Positions 55,991 through 64,000 of a stretch of 64,000 bases of DNA are shown piece by piece. The stretch spans positions 3,123,159-3,187,158 of the forward strand of contig LNAC01000039.1 of NCBI GenBank assembly GCA_002007465.1, read 5' to 3'. A program made the position numbers and the translations under genes. The stretch comes from Ailurus styani (lineage: Eukaryota > Chordata > Mammalia > Carnivora > Ailuridae). The notes under the pieces were generated by a model. It had not been told where the DNA came from. It saw nothing but the letters and a program-made list of their open reading frames with translations, and made no database searches. The first letter of the stretch is position 1. The number at the start of each line of letters is the position of its first letter.

Positions 55991-56825
55991 AAAAGAACAG
56001 CTGGTTCTAACCATTTCTAAGGTTTACTGGCTTGAAGAATATGTACAAGAGCCAGACTACTGAAGCAAATTAAAGCAAAAGTTCATTATAGATTTTACTT
56101 TAGATTTCATTTAAAGTGCCTTATAGACTTATATAGAAATAAAGCAGTGAATTCTGAAATTAAATATAAATCAGACTTAAATATAGTTAACTTATTTAAG
56201 ATGACTAAAACTTTGGAAACTTTTAAAGGGCAACATTTAGTATTCTCTCCTCTCATCCTGACATTCATATTTTCCCCCTAATTTTAGAAGTTGTTCTAAA
56301 TTGCTCAGGTTAAGCATAAACCACTATTTTCTGCCTAGCTGTTATTTTACCTAATAGATAGAAGTGTCAAACTCAGCCATTTGTATAAAATCACAGTATT
56401 TTATTTGTAGGAACAGTGATCAGAGACAGGCAACATCAGAGACAAGTAAAACTAAAGTCCATCATCAGGCAAGAACCATAAACTAAGCCAAAATCTTCAC
56501 CTATGTGTATAGGTACCTATTATTAGTAAATGCTGGAGATGAGTTTGAGTAGCCTTGGTCTTTTCAATAGCATTCATGTAACTGTGAAAGTTGTACAACT
56601 CATATATCATTATAAATCTGAAGCAAAGAAAGAGGCTCCTACAAACACATCACCTATTCTCATAGGATCTATATAAGAAACCAATATTAACAATAATTTA
56701 AAGCTATGTCAGGGCTATGGCCCAAACTTACATTTAAAAGGCAAAGAATTATAATTATCTGCCTCTTAAAAAGTTAAGCAGGTTGCCAGGAATTCATAAA
56801 GTCTGTAAAAACAATTTTATACATT

Positions 56826-56964
56826 GGGGAACCTGGGTGGCTCAGTTGGTTAAGCATCTGCCTTCAGCTCAGGTCATGATTCCAGGGTCCTGGGATGGAG
56901 CCCTGAGTTCCTCTGCCACTGTTCATGTCCTCTCTCTCTCAAATAAATAAAATATTTTAAAACC
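56826..56964 (+). mobile_element. CAN-SINE with internal deletion
   Basis: Normal head and tail, but the body is about 50 bases shorter than in the neighbours: it passes from 'gatggagccctgag' directly to a short CT stretch. Confidence 0.88.
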
Positions 56965-57065
56965 CCCCCAAACTTAACTTTATTCACTATTCCAAAATAT
57001 ACTGTTTTAACTATTACAACCCAAATACTAGTTAATGTGTCACCACTACTTATTAACATTTTTGG

Positions 57066-57251
57066 GGGGATACTTGGGTGGCTCAGTAAGTCAAGCATCA
57101 GACTAAGCATCTGACTCAGCTCATTGGTTCTGGCTCAGATCAAGACCTCAGGGTCATGAGATCAAGCCCCCTAGTGGGGCTCAGTGCTTAGTGCAGAGTT
57201 TTCTTAAAACTTTCCCTCTGCTCCCACTCTCCCTCTAAATAAATAAATAAA
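57066..57251 (+). mobile_element. CAN-SINE, diverged
   Basis: Forward copy with head GGGGATACTTGGGTGGCTCAG and a duplicated 'catcagactaagcatctgact' segment. Confidence 0.85.
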
Positions 57252-57342
57252 CAGCACAACGTTAAAAAGTCAGAGAAAAAGAAACAAACCAAAATCTCTA
57301 CTCTATATCCTACCACTACTAAAATCAATGACATCAGTGGTT

Positions 57343-57515
57343 CTTTTTTTTTTTTTTTAAGATTTTATTTATTTGAGAGAGAGAGAACTTGACAAGGCGG
57401 GTGGGGAGACTCCCCACAGAGCAGGGAGCCCAATGCAGGGCTCAATCCCAGGACCCTGGGATCATGACCTGTGCCGAAGGCAGATGCCTAACCGACTGAG
57501 CCACCGAGGCGCCCC
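57343..57515 (-). mobile_element. CAN-SINE, first of two abutting inverted copies
   Basis: Ends GAGCCACCGAGGCGCCCC and is followed without spacer by another copy. Confidence 0.9.
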
Positions 57516-57709
57516 AAGGTTTTACTTATTTTAGAGAAAAAGAGAGAGGGCAAGTTCAAGGAGAGGCAGAGGGGAGAGAGAACGACAAGCAGACTCCACA
57601 CTCAGTGCAGAGAAGCAGGATGCAGGGCTTGGTTCCACAACCACAAGATCATGGTCTAAGCTGAAATCAAGAGACCAATGCTCAACTAACTGAACTACCC
57701 AGGTGCCTT
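57516..57709 (-). mobile_element. CAN-SINE, second of two abutting inverted copies (older)
   Basis: A more diverged inverted copy ending GAACTACCCAGGTGCC. It is probably the original target of the younger copy before it. Confidence 0.85.
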
Positions 57710-57814
57710 GGGAATGAGTCTTTTAAAAAGGTTCCCCAGATGATTAATACACAAGTTCAGAAACTATTACTATAACATGTATTACTGGTTCACACAATCA
57801 TCCAACAAGTAGCT

Positions 57815-58011
57815 AAACCAATGCTTCGATGGAAATGTATAGCCATAAAGGTCTACATTAAAAAAGATGAAATACCTCAAATGAATAAACTTCCACCTTA
57901 AGAAACTAGAAGAACAAACTAAACACAAAACAAATAGAAGAAAGGAAATAATAAAGATCAGAGTGGAAATAAATGAAATAGAGAATAGAAAAATAGAGAA
58001 GATACAAATGA
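57815..58011 (+). mobile_element. L1 ORF2 fragment
   Basis: '…actagaagaacaaactaaacacaaaacaaatagaagaaaggaaataataaagatcagagtggaaataaatgaaatagag…' is recognisable L1 ORF2. It is cut by the SINE nest that starts at 58022. Confidence 0.65.
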
Positions 58012-58021
58012 AAAGCATTCA

Positions 58022-58213
58022 GGTGTGCCTGGGTGGCTCAGGGGTTGAGCCACCACTTGTCTTTGAGCCAGCCACTTGTCTTTGGCTCAGGTCATGATCC
58101 CAGGATCCTGGGATCAAGTCCCACATCAGGCTCCCTGCTCAGCGGGGAGCCTGCTTCTCTCTCTCCCACTCCTCCTGCTTGTATTCCCTCGCTTGCCATC
58201 TCTTTCTGTTAAT
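58022..58213 (+). mobile_element. CAN-SINE, base layer of a three-part nest
   Basis: Forward copy starting GGTGTGCCTGGGTGGCTCAG, with an internal 18-base duplication (ccacttgtctttgagcca type). AAAGCATTCA before it (58012-58021) recurs at 58604-58613, after two further SINEs. Confidence 0.88.
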
Positions 58214-58380
58214 ATGGGGCATCTGGGTGGCTCAGTCGATTGGGCATCTGCCTTCAGCTGGGGTCATGACCCCAAAGTCTGAGGATGGAGCCACACGCCA
58301 GGCTCCCTGCTTGGCGGGAGTCAACTTCTCCCTCTGCCCCTCACCCCGCTTGTGTGCTCTCTCTCAAATAAATAAAATCT
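58214..58380 (+). mobile_element. CAN-SINE, second layer of a nest
   Basis: A forward copy, GGGGCATCTGGGTGGCTCAG, that starts where the tail of the first would be and ends CAAATAAATAAAATC. Confidence 0.88.
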
Positions 58381-58381
58381 T

Positions 58382-58576
58382 TTTTTTTTTTTTAAAGATT
58401 TTATTTATTTATTTGACACAGAGAGAGAGATTACAAGTAGGCAGAGAGACAGGGAGAGGAGGAAGCAGGGTCCCCGCTGAGCAGGGAGTCCGATGTGGGC
58501 CTCGATCCCAGGACACTGAGATCATGACCTGAGCCGAAAGCAGAGGCTTTAACCCACTGAGCCACCCAGGCGCCCT
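58382..58576 (-). mobile_element. CAN-SINE, third layer, inverted in the tail of the second
   Basis: An inverted near-consensus copy. CAAATAAATAAAATCTT occurs both left and right of it, which fits a target duplication made from the tail of the host SINE. Confidence 0.95.
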
Positions 58577-58805
58577 CAAATAAATAAAATCTTAAAAAAA
58601 AAAAAAAGCATTCAATGCTTCGAAGAAATGAGATTTTAATAAAATTTAAGATTTTTAATATCTTGTTTTACAAAACTTTATAATACTCATACTATTCCTT
58701 CTGCAGTCAGAGGAAATTAAAGTCAGTAACCCTACTCTTCTCATTCTGTCAAATCTCAGAGATTCATTCAGTATAAAAGTACACACTCTATAACATTCTA
58801 TATTA

Positions 58806-59130
58806 CAACAGTGGTTAAGAGCTCAGTCTCTGTCTAGGTTCAAATTCCAGCACTGTCACTTAGCTGTATGACTTGGCCTAGTTAATCCACTTTTCAATTT
58901 GCTCATCTATAAACTGGGGATCATACTGTGAGAGTATATCAAAATAGATGGTTTAGAAGTTGAACTAGATAATTTCTTTTCTACTGCTTGGGAAATCATT
59001 CAAGGGATAAATATTTTGAAATGAATCAGATGTGTGGTTCTGGAAGGCCATGTTCTTATAATCCTACCTTGTAGGGCCGTTGTAATGATAAAATAAGGTA
59101 ATACATAGAAAGATGATAGAATTGTACCTA
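58806..59130 (+). mobile_element. MIR element
   Basis: 'cagtggttaagagctcagtctctg…caaattccagcactgtcacttagctgtatgacttggc…' and 'ttgtaatgataaaataaggtaatacatag…' cover most of the MIR consensus. Confidence 0.8.
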
Positions 59131-59876
59131 GCACCCAACTGCACAGGAAGTCTAAGTTGTTTTTCTTACATTACCCCTTTTGTATCAGCAAAAAGTTCTA
59201 ATATTTTAATACTCTCCTTTACCTTTAAGCAATTGTTATTATTGTTACATTTGCTTTCTCAATCTTCTATAGCAGTTCTTTTTGCTGAACCAGTTGAGCG
59301 TAAACTACAGACATCATAACCCTTTACCGCTAAGCACTTCGGTGTGCATTCCCTAAGAACATTCTCTTATTTAATCACAGAACAAGGACCAAATACAGGA
59401 CATTAACACTGATGTACAGTCCATATTCAACTTTAACAGCTGTCCCTTTAAAAGTTTTTAAAAATCCAAATCCAATTAAGAATCAAGCTCTGCCTTGTTG
59501 TGTCTTTAATCTCCTTCGATTTAGAATAGTCTTCCTGATGTTGTGCCATTCAAGACACTGACAGTTTTAAACACTGAAGGCCAGATATTTGAGATACATT
59601 ATACATTTGAGTTTGTCTATTTCCTTCTGACCAGTTGCATGTTCTGCATTTCTGGCAGGAATGTTGAGTCCATCTCAATACATTACATCAGAAAGACAAG
59701 ATGTCACGTTGTCCTATTACTGGATCACCTGATTAAGGTTAAGTCAGCCAGATTTCTCCAGTGTAAAGTTACCTTTTACCCTCTTTACAGTAAGTCTTTT
59801 TTCTTATTCTTGCACTTGCTGTCATAATAAAATTTAGTGCCATTTGGAAATTTATCCATCTAAATTTAAAGCTTAG

Positions 59877-60061
59877 GGACACCTGGGTGGCTCAGTCAGT
59901 TAAGCGGCTGCCTTCAGTCAGGTCATGATCCCAGCGTTCTGGGGTCGAGTCCCACATCGGGGCTCCTTGCTCAGTGGCGAGCCTGCTTCTCTCTCTGCCT
60001 CTGCCTGCCACTCTGCCAGCTTGTGCTCTCTCCCTCTCTCTCTGACAAATAAATAAAATCT
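59877..60061 (+). mobile_element. CAN-SINE, left arm of a tail-to-tail pair
   Basis: Forward copy, GGGACACCTGGGTGGCTCAG, ending CAAATAAATAAAATC and running directly into a T run of an inverted copy. Confidence 0.93.
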
Positions 60062-60246
60062 TTTTTTTTTTAAAGATTTTATTTATTTGACAGAGGGATT
60101 ACAAGTAGGCAGAGAGGCAGGCAGAGAGAGAGGAGGAAGCAGGCTCCCTGCTGAGCAGAGTCCGATGCGGGACTCGATCCCAGGACCCTGAGATCATGAC
60201 CTGAGCCAAAGGCAGAGGTTTAACCCACTGAGCCACCCAGGCGCCC
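60062..60246 (-). mobile_element. CAN-SINE, right arm of a tail-to-tail pair
   Basis: An inverted near-consensus copy. Unlike the pairs at 50 and 58 kb, no copy of the host tail follows it, so the origin of this junction is unclear. Confidence 0.95.
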
Positions 60247-60629
60247 AACACACAGATATGTTAAGTACATTTGGTTCACAATCTGATTTAGTAAACAGAT
60301 TCAGAAGAGGAATGATAGTCTATTTGGCTAAAACGAAGCCATGGATATTTGTACTTGCCTTAGGAGAAATTCAGGGCAATTCTCAAGCTTCTGTGTATCT
60401 TGTCTTTTCATTTGCAAGAGGAAAATATATTTTGTGGACCGCATGAAAAAGTAATGGACTAATTACACAAGATACCTGGGATATTCAGAAAATTCGAAAA
60501 GAATAAGACTAAAAACTTGAAGAAAACTATTCAGTGTTATTTTTTATGTTATAACGATATACCAGAAACAAAACTCTGAAGGGATGAAATGTTGTGTCTG
60601 TAGGCCTGTGCTCTACAACTGCTATTTAG

Positions 60630-60733
60630 TGGTGAGCACGGCATAACCTACAGATACGCTGAGTCATTATGCCATACACCTGAAGCTAATATAACACACT
60701 GCATCAACTATACGCAAATATAAAAAATTTTTA
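60630..60733 (+). mobile_element. L1 3' end fragment
   Basis: '…gccatacacctgaagctaatataacac…tcaactatacgcaaatataaaaaa' is a diverged L1 terminus like that at 55800. Confidence 0.5.
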
Positions 60734-61564
60734 AACCCTTTATATAAAAGAGAAACCAGCCATTTCCCAGAAGGCATTACTAATAACAGAGAGTAAAATC
60801 ATCAGGAATCCAAACAGATATTATATACTACAGAGCAGAATTTTGAAACCATGGAACAGACCTCTAAAATAAGTGCTCCCTTCACATTTAAGCAGAGGAA
60901 ACTGTCACACTGGTCTCCAAAAAGCTGGGTCTGACACGCTTACACAGACTGACCTATTAAAGTCAGCAGCTCCCAGATACCCTATATGTAACCTGATTAT
61001 CACTGATAGCCAAATAGAAAACCAAGCCTCAAAATGTGATCATGTGAATAAAGCTTAACAACAGGTATTAGAAAAATGTTTACTAGGTGTTTCTAGTATT
61101 TCTTCAGATAGTGTCACGTATACATTTGAAAAAAGAGACTGGCAACAACATCAAAAGTATACTCAATAGACCATACTCTAACCAATCCTAAGAGAGATGT
61201 AAATGGATGCCTCACTCCGGTTCTCATTAAACGGCTGCATTTCTCCAAATATCTACATCTAGAGATAAAGGATAAGCTGAGAAGTGCTTAAGCTATTACC
61301 TCGCCCGTCAGTACTTTTGATACTTGTTTTACCCAATCTGGAACAGCATGAATAACTGGAGATATGGTTTATAACCTAGATGAACTCTAAATATGGCTGG
61401 GGAGAAGTCATTTAAGCGAAGAATAAGCTTTTAGTCCAGAGAACCTTTGAAATGTAGATTGTCAGTAAGCCAAGGTAGTTTAGTTTCTTTCTTAAAAAAA
61501 AAAAAAATAAGGACATGGCCTTCCAGTGATACAATTTCCCATTATTTTAAAAGAAGTATCCTTT

Positions 61565-61630
61565 CTTTTTTTTTTTTAATTGAAGTATAGTTGACATACA
61601 ATATGATATTAGTTTCAGGTGTACAGCATG
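61565..61630 (-). mobile_element. Short L1 fragment, inverted
   Basis: '…aattgaagtatagttgacatacaatatgatattagtttcaggtgtacagcatg' is the inverted L1 3' motif also seen at 39490. Only about 65 bases remain. Confidence 0.6.
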
Positions 61631-62446
61631 AAAGAAGTATCCTTTATGGCATAATATCCAAAACAATAGAGAAGAAATTATCTAGACTGCTTTAATGCAT
61701 AAATCAAGTAATTCCATATACTTTTCCTACTTTGACCACATTCTTCATTTGTGAATTGGCAACAAGACTCATTTGTGAGCTCATGAAAGGTTTTCACGTT
61801 TAAGGAAACTACAGTAATAATTCTACTGTAAAGAAAAACTCGTTCCTAATAATTTATGAACATTTATATAATCCCATGTAGGCTTCTCAAAGGAAACTGC
61901 TTATTAATAGTCTGCGACCTTTTTTGAACTATTTTAAAAGTGCAAAACTATTTTCTGTATCTTCCTAACTTGCCTCATGGTAAGAACTGTCTCAAGAGTT
62001 ATAAACCGCCCCCATTCCCACACATCCCAAGTGCTGCCACCTACAGAATTGTGTTCACATTAGTCTGAGGTGGAACTGGAACATTGGGGGTTTTTAGGTA
62101 ATTCTAAAGTGCAGCCCGGGTTGAGAATCACTGCCCTAGAACCACTGTCCTAGACCTACTAACTGTGAAACAGGGTAGGGGAGCTAAGGAATCTGTATGG
62201 TGACCAAATCATTTTAGTTTAGCCAAGATAATTATAGGCAATAATATTTTACCTCCTCAAGGATAGTGATTTGGAACTAACTCTTATGAGAGTAACTGGA
62301 AATGGGATGCAAAGTCATTGTAGGTAGAACTATAATGAGGAAACCAGCAGAAGAATATTAGTTAAGAAACTATTCAGTAAGTGTATTCTATAGTTCTATA
62401 TACAGTATCAGGCACATATGGACTACAGGGATCTAAAAAGGATCTC

Positions 62447-62652
62447 GGGGGGGACCTGGGGCTCAGTCGTTAAGTGTCTGCCTTCGGCTCAGGACATGAT
62501 CCCAGGTTCCTGGGCTAGAGCTCTGCATCAGGCTCCCTCCTCTGCGGGAAAGCCTGCTTCTCCCTCTCCCACTCCCCCTGCTGGTGCTCCCTCTCTCTCT
62601 GTGTCTCTGTCAAATAAATAAATAAAAATCTTTAAATATAAATACATTTAAA
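62447..62652 (+). mobile_element. CAN-SINE with target duplication
   Basis: Forward copy with a slightly damaged head (GGGGGGACCTGGGGCTCAG). AAAAAGGATCTC precedes it and recurs after the A-rich tail (to 62667). Confidence 0.93.
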
Positions 62653-62742
62653 AAAAAAAAGGATCTCCTCAAGAGCTATGTGGTGCATGAAATTGGAGGG
62701 TGAGGAGGGATTAGAAGTAGAGTAGAAATAAAATAGATCTAA

Positions 62743-62855
62743 GGGGTGCCTGGCTGGCTCAGTTGGTGGAACATGCAACTCTTGATCCTGGGGTTGTGAG
62801 TTTAAGCCTCAAATTGGGAAGAAATTACTTAAAAATTAAAAAATCTTAAAAAAAA
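62743..62855 (+). mobile_element. Short tRNA-type SINE
   Basis: GGGGTGCCTGGCTGGCTCAG with body 'gttgtgagtttaagcctcaaattggg' and an A-rich end. It is the same short type as at 39382. Confidence 0.88.
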
Positions 62856-63084
62856 GCCCACATACATATGAAGAACATATTAGGTTAAGACTGTATAGTT
62901 GGTTCATAAAAAGTATCCTTATAATTAAAAAAATTAGAACAGTAATATACATTCCTTTGTACATATTTCATTTTTAAATATATCCTTTCAGACTCTTATA
63001 TATGCAACTTCTATTTTTATTAAATATATTAGGAGCATCCCATAACATGGTAACAGACACTATGTACATGAGAAGGGATATAAT

Positions 63085-63190
63085 AATACAATGATTAAGC
63101 ACACAGCCCTGAAACCAGACAATCTGGTTTTAATCCCAACTCCTGCATTAACCAGCTACCTCACCCTCAGCAAAATGCTACGGATGAGAG
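63085..63190 (+). mobile_element. MIR fragment
   Basis: '…gattaagcacacagccctgaaaccagacaatctggttttaatccc…' is the left half of MIR. Confidence 0.6.
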
Positions 63191-63209
63191 TTAGATGAAG
63201 CCTTGATAC

Positions 63210-63330
63210 AGATCCAGGGAATTTATACACTTTCCTTAAGACAAACCCCTAAAGGTGAAATTACTAAACCAAAGGCTATGAATGTTAATGCTTCAAAATG
63301 GCCTCCAGGGAGGCTACTTCACTATAGACT
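63210..63330 (-). mobile_element. Old L1 fragment, inverted
   Basis: '…acaaacccctaaaggtgaaattactaaaccaaaggctatgaatg…' is the same ancient L1 segment as at 27560. Confidence 0.45.
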
Positions 63331-64000
63331 GAAGACATACATAACTGTAGTAGGTTATTACTTTGGTTACCTGCAATAAATCATGCTTCCTAAATCCTTT
63401 CCCCTATTGACTTGGCCATGTAATCGCTTTTGATGAATGGTATATTAGAAAGTATCTGTGAATTGAGGTTTGTCCTCTTGGATCATCTGTTCAGAAAAAG
63501 ACATTTTCTCTTGGAACCCAGACACTATTCTGTTAGAAGTCCAGCTATCCACATGAAGGAAAACTCAGGACCTGATCAATAGCCCCAGCTGAACTCCCAG
63601 TTGGTGCCAGTACCAACTTGCCAGCCAGTCATATGACTGAATCATCTTGGAAATAAACCCACCAGCCCCAGTCAAGGTGCTCAAGCAGAAATCAAGGACA
63701 ACACAGATAAACTGTTCCTTCTAAGACCTGACCAAATGGCAGAATGGTGATGAAGTTGTATTAAGCCACTAACTTTTGGAGCTGTTACACAGTAACAAAT
63801 AACTGCTTAGTAACCTGACTTTGGTAGAATTATGCTAAACAAGAAGCACACTGAGAGGACCATATTTCATACATAAAAACGTGGTACGTATAAGTGTATA
63901 AGACTTCTTTATTTTTAACCCTTTGCTCTTAACTTTTTTGCTTCCTTAGTAGCTCTTGACTATGTTCTGAGCAGCTGAGGTTCCCAGAAAACCTAAAATA

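Larger units (their letters stand above)
51588..64000 (-). other. SNX3: SNX3 intron 1 (continues past the window)
   Basis: The last 12.4 kb lie in the first intron of SNX3. The content is AT-rich, with many SINE, L1 and MIR insertions. No exon was recognised; residues 1-54 are not encoded here. Confidence 0.85.

Noticed and set aside
62020..62160. DNA-transposon-like '…ggttgagaatcactgccctagaacc' segment
   Set aside because: It resembles the end of a hAT-type element, but it is too short and diverged for me to assign a family, so it is not listed as a feature.
21301..62855. tRNA-like GGCTCAG…GGTTCGA-type boxes that could suggest tRNA genes
   Set aside because: They are the heads of tRNA-Lys-derived CAN-SINEs with A-rich tails and target duplications, not functional tRNA genes.
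1..64000. CRISPR arrays, operons, prophage or endogenous retrovirus with coding capacity
   Set aside because: Regular spaced repeats, bacterial-type gene packing, LTR pairs and gag/pol/env-like frames are all absent. The window is ordinary mammalian DNA.

Overview
This is vertebrate nuclear DNA from a carnivoran mammal, probably a mustelid or close musteloid. About thirty copies of the tRNA-Lys-derived CAN-SINE are present. They have the typical GGGCGCCTGGGTGGCTCAG head, a CT-rich middle and an AAATAAATAAAATCT tail. Several copies carry the 'cctcctctc…tctctgcctgcctctctgcctacttgtaatctctctctctgtgtcaaat' type of body that I associate with mustelids (inference from memory). Carnivore L1 3' ends, MIR, L2-like and MER5A-like fragments fill much of the rest. 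There are no prokaryotic features.

Two protein-coding genes are certain. NR2E1 (TLX, tailless homologue) lies on the + strand. Its nine coding exons run from 4425 to 23852. All have canonical GT-AG junctions and compatible phases, and they join to a complete 385-codon frame. The 3'UTR runs to a poly(A) signal at 25176. SNX3 (sorting nexin 3) lies on the - strand. Its coding exons 2, 3 and 4 are at 51587-51492, 45424-45300 and 43750-43645, and its 3'UTR ends near 42965. Its first exon lies beyond the right edge of the window. The two genes converge, with about 17.8 kb between their 3' ends. This matches the NR2E1-SNX3 order on human 6q21.

Layout: 1-240 is an L1 3' end. 241-4424 is NR2E1 upstream sequence, becoming CpG-rich from about 1900, with candidate SOX/POU, CRE and TLX sites. 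4425-25200 is NR2E1, with a GC-rich first intron, a 538-base assembly gap in intron 2 and a long eighth intron. 25200-42960 is intergenic and rich in repeats. 42965 to the end is SNX3, whose introns are full of SINE and L1 fragments. The first 21.3 kb has no CAN-SINE, while the rest has one about every 1.3 kb.

NR2E1 is a transcriptional repressor of neural stem and retinal progenitor cells. SNX3 is a PI3P-binding endosomal adaptor of retromer. They are neighbours but have no known joint function. I found no undescribed gene system. The observations most worth checking are non-coding: twin octamer/SOX clusters, a 5'UTR mini-ORF, a Z-DNA-prone tract, inverted SINE pairs (one with an assembly gap at its centre), and a suspicious gap flanked by the same sequence on both sides.
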